Assembly (NCBI GenBank): GCA_001028025.1
Contig: LDAQ01000089.1
Location: forward strand, 1 to 46,170
Direction of reading: 5' to 3'
DNA length: 46,170 bases
Origin: Faecalicatena fissicatena
GTDB lineage: Bacteria > Bacillota > Clostridia > Lachnospirales > Lachnospiraceae
Shown one piece after another: positions 35,593-45,367 of the stretch. The translations under genes and the position numbers were made by a program. The notes beneath the pieces were generated by a model. It was given only the letters and a program-made list of their open reading frames with translations. It had not been told where the DNA came from and ran no database searches. The stretch's first letter is position 1, and each line of letters starts with the position of its first letter.

Positions 35593-38500
35593 ATGAGGGA
35601 AAAAAAGAAAAAATCACAGAAAAGGGTTCTGGCACGGTTACTGGCGCTTATCCTGATATTTACGATGTCTGTTACGCCGATTTCCCCGTTTCCTTCGGAA
35701 GTTCAGGCTGCATCCATTGAGAATCCATGGGACGGGAAAACGATGACGGTTCCGGACCTGGATGAATACGGAACGTATCTGATCCGCACGGGGGCAGAGC
35801 TGGCCTGGTTTGCAGCAGAGGTAAACCGCGGGAACGGTGAGATAAACGGAAGGCTGGAAAACTACATTTATTTGAATGACTATAATACGAATCATACCTG
35901 GACTATGATTGGAGATACAGAAGAGAATCCTTACAAGGGAAACTTTGACGGAAACGGCCAGAAAGTTGTCTATATGCGGGCCGAAATTACCCAAAAGGAT
36001 CCAAAGCGCCGTTATGCGGGGCTTTTTGGAGTCATTGACGGAGGAAATGTCAAAAATGTGACTGTTCTGGGAAAAGTACTGCAGAATTATGGAAATTACG
36101 GACTGGTAGGGGGGAGCGATGAGCTATACGTTGGCAGCGGCGGTATCGCAGGCTACCTGAAGAGCGGGCAGATTACGAATTGCACAAATTATGCGCGGAC
36201 GACGATGGACGGAGAAGCTATGTACCGTAATTCGGGCGGCATTGTTGGAATCTGTAAAGGGATAGTGATGCGCTGCACAAATGAAGGAAAGCTGTCTACC
36301 ATCATCGGTTTTGCCCAGAATCATGTGGGCGGAATTGCCGGTCTGGTTTACGGAGCAAATGCACAGGTAATGAATTGTGTGAATAGTGCCACTGTGCAGG
36401 GATATATTTGTGTAGGCGGAATTGCCGGGGCAGTAAAGAGTGGTGCAGAGATCAATGCAAGTTGCAACTATGGCACAATAAAAGCTAATTCCACTGCCGG
36501 CGGAATTGCTGGCCGTGTATCCACTACAGGTATGTACTCGGATGGAACAGAAAAAGAATGTGCCGTACGGAATGTCTACAGCTTGGGTGATATGACTACA
36601 TATGGAACCGGAACAGGGGCTCAGATGGGCGGTATCGTAGGGCAGGCTGGCTATGACAACTGGACACAGGAGAAACTTCCGCCAAGGCCTGTGATTGAAA
36701 ATGCGTACGCCACTGTGCAGTTCAGCAATAACCTGAATGACAGACGCGGAAGTATTATTGGGTATATGATCAGCGGTGATTATGGTACGGTTTATGGGCT
36801 TGCAACTCCGGATAACGGTCTGAAACCGGTTGGAGCAACCAGTGATAAGGGGATTCATATTTTAGGTGAGGCGCTCATGCTAAAAGAAGAAGAGCTGAAG
36901 AGTGCCGGAATGATTGATAAACTCGGCGGTGCATTTACCATGGCCAATACTTATGATATACAGAATGACGGCTATCCAAAACTGGTATGGCAGGGGCTAC
37001 CGTCCGTGCTACTGTCTGCAATCGATGATGCGCAGATGGAGCTTAACGGCTGGTTGACAGCGGCAAACCGGAAAAAATATGGGAGAAATTATCCTTTGCT
37101 TGAAAAGATTGTCAAAGACTATAAGGATAAGTTGGGGGCAGTTACAAAACAGGAGGATCTGGATGCACTTATGGAGGAGGCCCGTGGGAAGTTGAAAGAA
37201 GTAAAACCGGGAATCGATGCGGATAATGAATTGATGGAAGCGATTGATAACGGAATAATGTCCTTGTCGGATTACCGAGACAGGCTCGTTGACCAGCATC
37301 CTGACCTGACAGATGGGCAGAAGCAGAATCTCGATTCTGTTGTGAGTGATTATATCAAGAAAATGAATGTTGCGGAGACACCGGAGGCCGTGCGCCTGCT
37401 GGTTCGGGATGGACGGGACGCACTGGATGCAAGAATTGCAGGCTTTGAGGCGGATAAGAGACTGGAGGAAATACGGGAGAACGCCATCCAGGAGCTGACT
37501 GCTTACCGTGCAGATGAAAGTTACGACAGTCTCTGGATGAATAAGATCAATGCAGCGCGCAAGAAGGCCCTGGAAGTGATTGAGCAGGCTAAGACAGCAG
37601 CGGAGGTTACAAACGGTCTGGAAGAAGGAAAAAATAATATTGATGCGGTCATTGATCAGATTCCTGAAGCCGGTGCATGGGACGGAAAGACTCTGACTGA
37701 GCCAGCGGTAAATGAGCGGGGGATCTACCAGATTACCAGTGGAAGCGAGCTGGCCTGGTTCGCGAATCAGGTAAACACCGTAGAAGATGCAGATGGGATC
37801 AGCGGCGAGCTGTGCAACGACATCAGCCTGGGATTTAAAAACTGGAGACCGATTGGGAACGCGAAGGCGTATACAGGAGACTTTGATGGCAGAGGATATC
37901 AGATCAGGGGACTGTTTATCGAGTGGGCAGACGTTTATGCGGGGCTGTTTGGTCAGCTGCGGGGTAAAAACCAGGTGATTCAGAACTTGTCAGTTTCCGG
38001 AACGATTCAGGCAGGCGCGCGAGTGGATTTTGTCGGAGGGGTTGCCGCTTATGTGTACGGTGCTGATTCGGATAATCGGAGCCAGGTAATAAACTGCCAC
38101 AGTAGTGTCAGTATAAGACAGGATCAGATAACGTTATTAGGAGGCGGATCCGGAGGTATCACGGGCTATGCGGCCAATGCAGCTGTATCAAACTGTTCAA
38201 ACACCGGATCTGTTGTTATAGGTCCTGCGGGAAAAGGCGGGATCAGTTATGCAGCCGGCGGTCTGATTGGACAGATCGGCCCGTCTGTCAAATTACAGAC
38301 CAGTTATAATGCGGGAATGATACAGTCCAGCCATACGGCAGGCGGTCTGGCCGGAGCAGTTGGGGGGAGAGGCTCAGCAATTTATTCAAGCTATAATTGC
38401 GGAGAAGTTTCGGCTGAGCATAATTCCGGCGGTCTGGTGGGAGGCGCTTTTACAGGTTCAAGTATAAAGTGGTGCTACACTTCCGGTCCTGTAAATCTAA

Positions 38501-40533
38501 ATGAATCGGGCTTAAAAATAGGGGCAATATTTGGAGATTTCAATCCTGGAGATTATGAGGTGTTATATGCGTTGAAACGCAGTGACTCCCTAAAGATCCC
38601 ACTGGTGGGAGGGTCTGGGGATTTCTCGGCATCGGGAAGATTCCTGGAGTCGGAGAAGCTGCTCAGTGACGACACTCTGAATGCGCTGAACGGAGGAGGC
38701 AGCTGCTTTATCCGGGATTACCTGGGATATCAGAACGGTTATCCAATCCTGAGCTGGCAGATGAATCTGGAGGATTTTAAGACAGAAGCGGTTTCAGCAC
38801 TTCAGAACTATAAAAAGGAAGAGGATTATAGCGGGGAAAACTGGAATATTATCCAGGAACTGATTGCAGAAGGAGCGGCCCAGATTCAGGCAGCGGGGGA
38901 TATGGAGTCAATCAACGCAGCATTCACTCAGGCAAAGAATATGATTGACGAGGTCGAAACAAAAGACAAGACCGAAGAGAGAGAGCTGCAGGCGGCGAAA
39001 GATAATGCAATCTTTGAGCTTGAAAATTATGTAGATCTCGATGAATATCGTGATGAGGAGAAGACGAAGATCCTGAAGTATATCAGCGAAGCGAAAAAGT
39101 TTATTTTGCAGGCGTATGATCTGGAAGAGGTTTCTCGTCAGCTGAATGAAACAAAGCGAAAAATTGACTATGAGCTTACCGCATTTGAACATGAAGAGGA
39201 GAAAAACAAGAAAGCCGCAGAGGAAGTTATAGCAGAGATCGCAGGGCTTGGCGAGATTAGATATGCTGAATACATAAAAAGCCAGATTCAGGATGCAAGA
39301 AGTGCTTATGATAAATTGACCGACAGGCAGAAAGAACTGGTAACGAATTACCAGGTACTGCTGGATGCGGAAGCTGAATGGGAAAGGCTGGAGGAAGAGC
39401 ATGAGGCTACGGAAATGGATAAGAAGATGGCTGCTATAGTTGACGAACTGATTGAAGCAATTGGTGAAGTAACCGTGGACAGCAAAGAGGCCATTGAAGC
39501 GGCACGCAATGCATTCGATGCACTAACAGAAAACCAGAAAGTACTTGTCAGCTATCCTGGAAAGCTGACCGCAGCAGAGGCAGCATACAATAAGCTGTGT
39601 GCATCCGCCGTTGCAGGGATGATTGCTGCAATCGGGGATGTTACCATGGACAAATGGGACGTGATAGCAGAGGCTCAGAGGGCATATGACGAATTGACAG
39701 ATGACCAGAAGGCTCTAGTGAATGTTTATCCGGTTCTTCAAAATGCAATAGCAACCTACCAGAACCTTATAGTGGCCCAGAGTGTAATTGAAATGATTGA
39801 TGCCATTGGAGAGGTAACATTGGAGACCGGCAATAGCATTAAGGCCGCAATCTATGCCTATAATAATTTGAGTGAGGCACAGCAGGCGCTTGTACATAAT
39901 TATGACATGCTGGAAGCGGCAGCATCAATATATGACTCACTGTCGGCAATCCAGCAGGTGATAGAAATGATTGATCAGATCGGAACCGTGAGTACGGCAA
40001 GCGGTCCGCAGCTGGAGGCTGCACGCAGCGCCTATAATAACCTGACACCGGATGAGCAGAGAAGAGTCACCAACCTGTCTGTTCTGGAGAATGCGGAGGC
40101 GGCATTTGCGGCCCTGGAAACTCCTGAGGTAGATAATAACGATACACCGGAGGAGATACCAACCAATGACAAAACGCTGGAAGAGGCCAATAAGAACTCC
40201 GGGGATGGCGGCTCCGGGACGGAGAACGGAGAAAAATCCGGCGGGGAAGACGATAAAGAAAACAAAGAAGAGGCAGCAGAGGCCGGTATAGGAGAAGACG
40301 ATAACAATGAACAGGATAGGGGACTGCCCTCCTGGCTGGAGGATGAACTGGATGAAACAAACGCAGAAGAGACAGCGAATCTGGCAGCTGAACAAAAAAA
40401 GACAGAGGCACGGAAGCGTTTTCTGCTGGTTCTTGGTATTATCCTTGCTGTATGTATAATAACCACAGGAACTTTTGCTGTTGCACTTCGCAAATCAGCA
40501 CATAAGCGAAAAGAAAAGAGAGTCCATTATTGA
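35593..40533 (+). CDS. Giant GLUG-repeat surface protein with C-terminal membrane anchor
   Basis: A 1646-residue exported protein. Signal peptide 1-40 (VQA-A). Two copies of a large beta-helix module each start with WDGKT (Trp46 and Trp696) and a TGAELAWFA/SGSELAWFA segment, and then carry repeated GLUG-type motifs such as GGIAGAVKSG, GGIVGQAG and GGLAGAVGG. Between and after them are helical regions. From about 1217 to 1520 five repeats of about 58 residues (EAIGEVTVDS...AFDALTENQKVLV) resemble FIVAR/albumin-binding-like helical bundles. An acidic linker, a transmembrane helix (about 1610-1632) and a basic tail end the protein, with no LPxTG. Likely a long surface stalk or adhesin. Its role in the operon is unknown. 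Confidence 0.9.
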   Translation: MREKKKKSQKRVLARLLALILIFTMSVTPISPFPSEVQAASIENPWDGKTMTVPDLDEYGTYLIRTGAELAWFAAEVNRGNGEINGRLENYIYLNDYNTNHTWTMIGDTEENPYKGNFDGNGQKVVYMRAEITQKDPKRRYAGLFGVIDGGNVKNVTVLGKVLQNYGNYGLVGGSDELYVGSGGIAGYLKSGQITNCTNYARTTMDGEAMYRNSGGIVGICKGIVMRCTNEGKLSTIIGFAQNHVGGIAGLVYGANAQVMNCVNSATVQGYICVGGIAGAVKSGAEINASCNYGTIKANSTAGGIAGRVSTTGMYSDGTEKECAVRNVYSLGDMTTYGTGTGAQMGGIVGQAGYDNWTQEKLPPRPVIENAYATVQFSNNLNDRRGSIIGYMISGDYGTVYGLATPDNGLKPVGATSDKGIHILGEALMLKEEELKSAGMIDKLGGAFTMANTYDIQNDGYPKLVWQGLPSVLLSAIDDAQMELNGWLTAANRKKYGRNYPLLEKIVKDYKDKLGAVTKQEDLDALMEEARGKLKEVKPGIDADNELMEAIDNGIMSLSDYRDRLVDQHPDLTDGQKQNLDSVVSDYIKKMNVAETPEAVRLLVRDGRDALDARIAGFEADKRLEEIRENAIQELTAYRADESYDSLWMNKINAARKKALEVIEQAKTAAEVTNGLEEGKNNIDAVIDQIPEAGAWDGKTLTEPAVNERGIYQITSGSELAWFANQVNTVEDADGISGELCNDISLGFKNWRPIGNAKAYTGDFDGRGYQIRGLFIEWADVYAGLFGQLRGKNQVIQNLSVSGTIQAGARVDFVGGVAAYVYGADSDNRSQVINCHSSVSIRQDQITLLGGGSGGITGYAANAAVSNCSNTGSVVIGPAGKGGISYAAGGLIGQIGPSVKLQTSYNAGMIQSSHTAGGLAGAVGGRGSAIYSSYNCGEVSAEHNSGGLVGGAFTGSSIKWCYTSGPVNLNESGLKIGAIFGDFNPGDYEVLYALKRSDSLKIPLVGGSGDFSASGRFLESEKLLSDDTLNALNGGGSCFIRDYLGYQNGYPILSWQMNLEDFKTEAVSALQNYKKEEDYSGENWNIIQELIAEGAAQIQAAGDMESINAAFTQAKNMIDEVETKDKTEERELQAAKDNAIFELENYVDLDEYRDEEKTKILKYISEAKKFILQAYDLEEVSRQLNETKRKIDYELTAFEHEEEKNKKAAEEVIAEIAGLGEIRYAEYIKSQIQDARSAYDKLTDRQKELVTNYQVLLDAEAEWERLEEEHEATEMDKKMAAIVDELIEAIGEVTVDSKEAIEAARNAFDALTENQKVLVSYPGKLTAAEAAYNKLCASAVAGMIAAIGDVTMDKWDVIAEAQRAYDELTDDQKALVNVYPVLQNAIATYQNLIVAQSVIEMIDAIGEVTLETGNSIKAAIYAYNNLSEAQQALVHNYDMLEAAASIYDSLSAIQQVIEMIDQIGTVSTASGPQLEAARSAYNNLTPDEQRRVTNLSVLENAEAAFAALETPEVDNNDTPEEIPTNDKTLEEANKNSGDGGSGTENGEKSGGEDDKENKEEAAEAGIGEDDNNEQDRGLPSWLEDELDETNAEETANLAAEQKKTEARKRFLLVLGIILAVCIITTGTFAVALRKSAHKRKEKRVHY

Positions 40534-40565
40534 TGGCTTCTGAGAAGAGAAGGAGTGTTCTAAAG

Positions 40566-41963
40566 ATGAATAGAATGTACAGAAATATGGCAAAAGGGGT
40601 GCTTCATAAGGCACTGGCGGTATTTCTGCTCCTGGCAGCAGTGGTTACCGCGGCCTATCCGGCTGCTGTAACCGCTTACGCGGCTGAGAGTTCAGCGGCA
40701 GAACTGCGTGGGATGCAGGATATGATTTTAGATTGGAAATATGCAAAAGGCGGAGAAAGCAAGTTTTTATCCGGAGATTTGCTTGATGGTGCAGGAGAGG
40801 GAGGCAGCGACTGGATTGCCTTTAACATCAGCAGGATTGGCATAGAAGATAATCAGGCGGCATATCTGAGCCGGCTGCAGGATGTGGTGGAAAAACTATA
40901 TCAGGATCCAAACAGTGATGGCAAGAAGTACCTCCTTTCGGACATATACAGGATCATAATTACGATCGAAGCGTGCGGCGGAAATCCAGAAGCGTTCGGT
41001 AAAGACCCGGAAGGTAATTCCATTAATCTGTTAAAAGACGGCATCTGGAACAGTATATGGGGAGACCCGGGAAAGCAGGGGATTAACGGTTATATCTGGG
41101 CTTTGATGGCCGTTGACAGCAAAGCATGGGAGGAACCCAAGGATGCGGAGTGGACGAGAGAAAAACTGGTGACCTCCATTTTATCCAGGCAGCTGGAAGA
41201 CGGGGGCTTTGGCTTGATTAAGACCGATGCTTCAGATGTGGATCTGACCTCCATGGCATTGACGGCGCTGGCACCCTATGCAGGTTCAGAAGTACAGTAT
41301 ACATTTACTAGTGAAACAACTGGCCAGACAGTCACAGAAACCGTGGATACAGCTGCAGAAGCGGCATTTACATGTATTTCCGGTATGCAGCATGAATCAG
41401 GCGGTATGGTTACTTATGAGCAGCAGACATCCGAAAGCACCAGCTGGGCTTTGATGGCCCTGGCTTCATGGGGACGTGATCCTGACTTAGATGAGCAGTT
41501 TATAAAGAATGGAAATACTCTGCTGGACGGACTGAGACAATTCCAGTTGGAAGACGGCAGTATCGTTCACAGTCTGGATGCAGAGGAAGCGGAAACTGAA
41601 GGAAACAATATGGCCGGCTATCAGGCCTTGTACGGTCTGGAAGCCGTCTGCCGCCTGAAGGAAGGGAAATGTAACACCTTCGATCTGTCGGATGCCCCGA
41701 CGGTTTCTGAGGAGGAGATAGAGAAAGCAGGCGAATCTCTGCCTGAGCTGAAAGCGGACAGGGAAAAAAGCGGCGAAGAGGCGCTGAGGGATACGAAAAA
41801 CCGTACGGCTCTTATAACAGTGGGTATCGCTGCAGTGGTTGTGCTGATTGTAATCATTTTTATAATTATGATGCTCAATAATCGAAAAAAGAAGAAAATG
41901 ATATCGGGTCCTGATGCTGACAGCGGTATGAGTGCAGATGAAGACGATGATGATGACTGGTAG
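40566..41963 (+). CDS. Membrane-anchored alpha/alpha-toroid protein (prenyltransferase/transcobalamin-N-like fold)
   Basis: A 465-residue protein from the ATG at 40566, chosen because AGGAG (40551-40555) sits 10 bases upstream; a frame-continuous ATG at 40533 overlaps the previous stop (TGATG) and is an alternative. Signal peptide 1-39 (AYA). The body is a helical-repeat toroid as in squalene cyclases and in the N-terminal alpha-domain of intrinsic factor and transcobalamin: INGYIWALMAVDS, LEDGGFGLIKTDASDVDLTS, ESTSWALMALASWG and AGYQALYGLEAVCRL. No terpene-cyclase DxDD acid motif is evident, so cyclase activity is unlikely. A C-terminal membrane helix (413-437) and a very acidic tail follow. 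Directly before a DUF4430 gene, it would be the alpha half of a split cobalamin clamp. Binding is inferred. Confidence 0.88.
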   Translation: MNRMYRNMAKGVLHKALAVFLLLAAVVTAAYPAAVTAYAAESSAAELRGMQDMILDWKYAKGGESKFLSGDLLDGAGEGGSDWIAFNISRIGIEDNQAAYLSRLQDVVEKLYQDPNSDGKKYLLSDIYRIIITIEACGGNPEAFGKDPEGNSINLLKDGIWNSIWGDPGKQGINGYIWALMAVDSKAWEEPKDAEWTREKLVTSILSRQLEDGGFGLIKTDASDVDLTSMALTALAPYAGSEVQYTFTSETTGQTVTETVDTAAEAAFTCISGMQHESGGMVTYEQQTSESTSWALMALASWGRDPDLDEQFIKNGNTLLDGLRQFQLEDGSIVHSLDAEEAETEGNNMAGYQALYGLEAVCRLKEGKCNTFDLSDAPTVSEEEIEKAGESLPELKADREKSGEEALRDTKNRTALITVGIAAVVVLIVIIFIIMMLNNRKKKKMISGPDADSGMSADEDDDDDW

Positions 41964-41990
41964 AAGCGGCGGGAGAAGTGAGGGAAAGAT

Positions 41991-42563
41991 TTGAAAAAGA
42001 ATATTATAATGATTGGAGTTGTGATACTGCTGGTGGCGATTTTGGTTTCCGGCACAAAATTTCAGTCTGTAGATGAGTATTATCTGACCCATATGGAGGA
42101 CATCAAAGAGGATTCAGAGACTGTGACCATCAGTATCCGCTGTGACACAGTCCTGGATAACTGGGACAAGCTGGATCCACAGCTGCGTGATGAAAAGTAT
42201 GTGCCCTCAGACGGGGTCATCCTGCCGGAGACTACTTATGTCCTTCGGCCGGGGGATACGGCATTTGATATCCTGAACCGGGTCTGCCGTTACAACAAGA
42301 TTCATATGGAGTATCAGGGGATCGAGAACAATGCATATGGCAGCGCCTACATTAAGGGGATCAATTATCTCTATGAGTTTTCCTGCGGAAAGCTGTCCGG
42401 ATGGATGTTCACGGTAAACGGAAAATATCCGGGAAAGGGATGCAGTACCTACGAGATGAAAAATCATGATAAAATCGAGTGGATCTATACCTGCGACCTG
42501 GGCAGAGATGTGGGGAACGAATACAATGGTGCAGATATGCAGAAAGAGAAGGACAAATCATGA
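41991..42563 (+). CDS. Small transcobalamin-C-like (DUF4430) membrane-tethered protein
   Basis: A 190-residue protein starting with TTG, chosen because AGGGAAAG lies just upstream and the N-terminus MKKNIIMIGVVILLVAIL is a signal anchor. The DUF4430 domain spans roughly 75-165: TYVLRPGDTAFDILNRVCR, the core SGWMFTVNGKYPGKGCSTY, then MKNHDKIEWIYTCDLG. This is a canonical form of the beta-domain fold of transcobalamin and intrinsic factor. It sits 27 bases after the toroid gene and overlaps the next gene (ATGA), tying it to the ECF transporter. I read it as the beta half of a cobalamin-binding pair presented outside the membrane. Confidence 0.9.
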   Translation: MKKNIIMIGVVILLVAILVSGTKFQSVDEYYLTHMEDIKEDSETVTISIRCDTVLDNWDKLDPQLRDEKYVPSDGVILPETTYVLRPGDTAFDILNRVCRYNKIHMEYQGIENNAYGSAYIKGINYLYEFSCGKLSGWMFTVNGKYPGKGCSTYEMKNHDKIEWIYTCDLGRDVGNEYNGADMQKEKDKS

Positions 42564-43441
42564 ATGGATTTGAAAGTTTTCATCCGGCAGTGCTGTTTAT
42601 ATATTATATTCTGGTAGTTTGTTTTTCTATGGTGAGCAGGCATCCGGTGGTCATACTTGCGTCTCTGGCCGGCGGATTCCTGTTCTTCGGGGCCTTAAAT
42701 GGTCTTCGGAAAACGCTTAAGGAACTGTTATTTTCGTTCTGCCTGTTTGTGCCAATGGCAGTGACCAATCCGATATTTGTCCATAATGGAGAGACGATTT
42801 TATTTTTCATGAATGATAATCCGGTTACACTGGAGGCTATGATCTATGGCGGGGCTGCATCGCTGATGATTGTATGTGTCCTGCTGTGGTGCAGGTGCTA
42901 CAGTGCCATTCTGACCACGGATAAATTCCTGTATCTGTTTGGAAAGGTGATTCCTAAGCTGGGGCTGATTCTTTCCATGGCATTCCGTTTTATTCCCCTG
43001 TTTAAACATCAGATACGAAAGATCAACCAGTCCCAGAAAACGATGGGGCTTTATGCTACGGACAGTGTGCCTGATCGGATAAGAGGCGGGATACGTGTAT
43101 TTGACAGTCTTGTTTCCTGGTCCATGGAGAACTCCATAGACACGGCGGATGCGATGAAGGCCAGGGGCTACGGCCTTCATGGGAGGACTAATTTTTCCCT
43201 GTTCCGTTTTAAAAGAAGGGACGGTATTCTTCTTGGAATTATGGGGGGATTTACAGTTCTGATCCTGTCCTGCTTTGCAGTGGGTGGATTTGATTTCTTT
43301 TATTATCCTTATGTGGCGCAGCTGCAGTTAAACCCGGAGGATATCGCCAGGTATCTGATCATTTTCGTATTTTACCTTATACCGGGTATCATAGAGGCCA
43401 GGGGGAAACTGACCGGAAAATATCTGCGGTCGAAGATCTGA
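42560..43441 (+). CDS. ecfT: ECF transporter transmembrane subunit (EcfT/CbiQ type)
   Basis: A 293-residue EcfT protein, the membrane scaffold that links substrate-binding S component to the ATPases in an energy-coupling-factor vitamin importer. The start is the ATG at 42560, overlapping the DUF4430 stop, rather than an earlier frame-open codon, because AGAGAAGGA sits just before it. Several transmembrane segments are visible. The cytoplasmic coupling region has SMAFRFIPLFKHQIRKINQS and the hallmark Ala-Arg-Gly (201-203) in MKARGYG, which contacts the ATPase groove. A dedicated T subunit within the riboswitch operon suggests a solitary transporter rather than one borrowing shared housekeeping subunits. 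Confidence 0.94.
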   Translation: MNGFESFHPAVLFIYYILVVCFSMVSRHPVVILASLAGGFLFFGALNGLRKTLKELLFSFCLFVPMAVTNPIFVHNGETILFFMNDNPVTLEAMIYGGAASLMIVCVLLWCRCYSAILTTDKFLYLFGKVIPKLGLILSMAFRFIPLFKHQIRKINQSQKTMGLYATDSVPDRIRGGIRVFDSLVSWSMENSIDTADAMKARGYGLHGRTNFSLFRFKRRDGILLGIMGGFTVLILSCFAVGGFDFFYYPYVAQLQLNPEDIARYLIIFVFYLIPGIIEARGKLTGKYLRSKI

Positions 43442-43630
43442 CTTTATGGAGCGCAAAAGCCGCTTAATAAGAAATTACGGACTTTTACTTATTAACCAGC
43501 CATCTGTCTTTCTAAATAAGAAAAAATTCATTTTATAAAAGAGAAGAAACCGGTTTTAAAAGCTTGAAAGAGTACACAAACGGCCCTGCTTTGTCCAACA
43601 GGGGTGACGAAACTAAAGGAGAAGCGTAAC
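43442..43630 (+). other. Structured spacer between ecfT and ecfA
   Basis: A 189-base gap, long for this operon. It has TTAATAAG (43464-43471) facing CTTATTAA (43488-43495), a perfect eight-base inverted repeat, and a small CCCTG/CAGGG hairpin (43584-43603) just ahead of the AAAGGAG ribosome site. No T-run is present. It may tune translation of the ATPase gene. Confidence 0.4.
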
Positions 43631-45367
43631 ATGGAATTACTGAAAGTAGAAAATCTAACCTTTACCTATCCAAAGCAGGCAAAGGATACCAGCAGGATAG
43701 CTCCGGCACTGGAAGATGTCTCATTCGAGATACAGGAAGGGGAGTTTATAGTTGTCTGCGGGGAGTCGGGATGCGGGAAGACGACTCTGCTTCGGCTCTT
43801 GAAGAAGGAACTGGCACCTGCCGGGGATATAACAGGCAAGATCTGGTTCTGCGGTGTAGAGCAGGAGCAGCTCTCTGAGCGGGAGGCTGCCTGTGATATC
43901 GGCTATGTTCTCCAGAACCCGGAGAACCAGACCGTCACGGATAAAGTGTGGCATGAGCTGGCATTTGGCCTTGAGAATATGGGTGTACCGACGCCTGTGA
44001 TCCGCAGGCGGGTGGCTGAGATGGCCTGCTTTTTTGGAATAGATGACTGGTACCGGAAGAAGACGACGGAACTGTCCGGCGGGCAGAAGCAGCTGCTGAA
44101 TCTGGCCTCGATCATGGCGATGCAGCCCAAGCTTCTGATTCTGGATGAGCCTACCAGCCAGCTGGATCCCATTGCGGCTTCAGACTTTATCAATACACTG
44201 GTGAAGATCAATAAAGATCTGGGCCTGACGATTTTGCTTACTGAGCACCGTCTTGAAGAAGTGTTCCCTGTGGCGGACAGGGCTTTTATTATGGACAAAG
44301 GGAAGATGCTTCTGATGGAATCCCCAAGGGAAGCGGGGAGAGACCTGAAGTGTCTGAACGCAGACCACAAGATGCTTCTGGGACTGCCCAGCGCCCTTCG
44401 AATATACCACGGGCTGGATGCCCGGGATGCAGAATGTCCTCTGACCGTGCGGGACGGCAGGAACTTTCTGGAAGAATATTATGGGAATGAGATAAATAGG
44501 CTGCACCGCGAAACGGACAGTACCCAGGGGAAGAAAATCACTATGCGCATGAAGGATGTGTGTTTCCGATATGAGAAAGACCTGCCGGATGTGCTGGACG
44601 GAGTAGAGCTGGCAGTTTACGAGGGAGAGATCGTCAGTATTCTGGGCGGCAACGGATCCGGGAAGACGACTCTGTTAAGTGTGATTTCAGGCACCTATAA
44701 ACCATACAGGGGAAAGATTGAGGTATTCGGAAAGAGAATACATAAATATAGCGGTAAGGAATTATATGTGAAGAATCTGGCCTCCCTTCCGCAGAATCCG
44801 CAGACCGTGTTCATTAAGATGACTGTCCGGGAGGACTACGATGAAATTCGTCATGTGATGGGATACAGCGAGGCCGAGATGAAGGAAAAGATTGAGGAAA
44901 CAGCAGAGCTCATGGGAATCGGTCATCTGCTGGACCGGCATCCCTATGACTTGAGCGGCGGTGAGCAGCAGAAGGCGGCGATCGGAAAAGTGCTTCTTCT
45001 TCAGCCTCGGTTCCTGCTTCTGGATGAGCCGACGAAGGGAATTGATGCCTGGTCAAAGATGCAGCTGCAGAAGCTTTTAAAGGAATTGAAGCAGAAGGGA
45101 ATTTCGATTTTAATGGTGACTCATGATGTGGAATTTGCGGCAGGGGTATCGGATCGGTGCGGACTGTTTTTCGACCATGAGATTACATCTGTGGACACTC
45201 CGGAAGAATTTTTCTGCAATAATAATTATTATACCACTGCGGCAAACAGGATTTCCAGACAGAGATACGAGAATGCGGTGACCTGCGAGGATGTCATTGA
45301 ACTGTGCAGGCAGAATGTGCGGATACAGAAGGAGGGAAAGCGTACATGCAGGAAAGAGACAGCATAA
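43631..45367 (+). CDS. Fused double ECF transporter ATPase (EcfA-EcfA)
   Basis: A 578-residue protein with two complete ABC ATPase domains in one chain. First half: Walker A GESGCGKTT (44-52), signature LSGGQKQ (from 148), Walker B ending in LLILDEPTSQLDP. Second half: Walker A GGNGSGKTT (339-347), signature LSGGEQQ (from 441), LLLDEPTKGID. It powers the importer with EcfT. The start is ATG 43631 with AAAGGAG at 43615-43621; an in-frame upstream GTG (43604) lacks a good site. It overlaps the S-component gene by 22 bases. All nucleotide-binding motifs look intact. Confidence 0.95.
   Translation: MELLKVENLTFTYPKQAKDTSRIAPALEDVSFEIQEGEFIVVCGESGCGKTTLLRLLKKELAPAGDITGKIWFCGVEQEQLSEREAACDIGYVLQNPENQTVTDKVWHELAFGLENMGVPTPVIRRRVAEMACFFGIDDWYRKKTTELSGGQKQLLNLASIMAMQPKLLILDEPTSQLDPIAASDFINTLVKINKDLGLTILLTEHRLEEVFPVADRAFIMDKGKMLLMESPREAGRDLKCLNADHKMLLGLPSALRIYHGLDARDAECPLTVRDGRNFLEEYYGNEINRLHRETDSTQGKKITMRMKDVCFRYEKDLPDVLDGVELAVYEGEIVSILGGNGSGKTTLLSVISGTYKPYRGKIEVFGKRIHKYSGKELYVKNLASLPQNPQTVFIKMTVREDYDEIRHVMGYSEAEMKEKIEETAELMGIGHLLDRHPYDLSGGEQQKAAIGKVLLLQPRFLLLDEPTKGIDAWSKMQLQKLLKELKQKGISILMVTHDVEFAAGVSDRCGLFFDHEITSVDTPEEFFCNNNYYTTAANRISRQRYENAVTCEDVIELCRQNVRIQKEGKRTCRKETA

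Noticed and set aside
40566..41963. Terpene cyclase or prenyltransferase enzyme
   Set aside because: The toroid fold is shared, but no cyclase DxDD motif is evident, the protein is exported, and the context is B12 uptake.
42479..42559. Upstream extension of ecfT by 27 codons
   Set aside because: It would lie within the DUF4430 gene and lacks a ribosome site; ATG 42560 has one and begins the family-typical sequence.
43604..43630. GTG start for the ECF ATPase
   Set aside because: It places the AAAGGAG ribosome site inside the coding region; ATG 43631 is correctly spaced and gives the usual ABC N-terminus.
43442..43630. A third riboswitch before the ECF ATPase gene
   Set aside because: Hairpins are present but no known aptamer core was recognised and there is no terminator.
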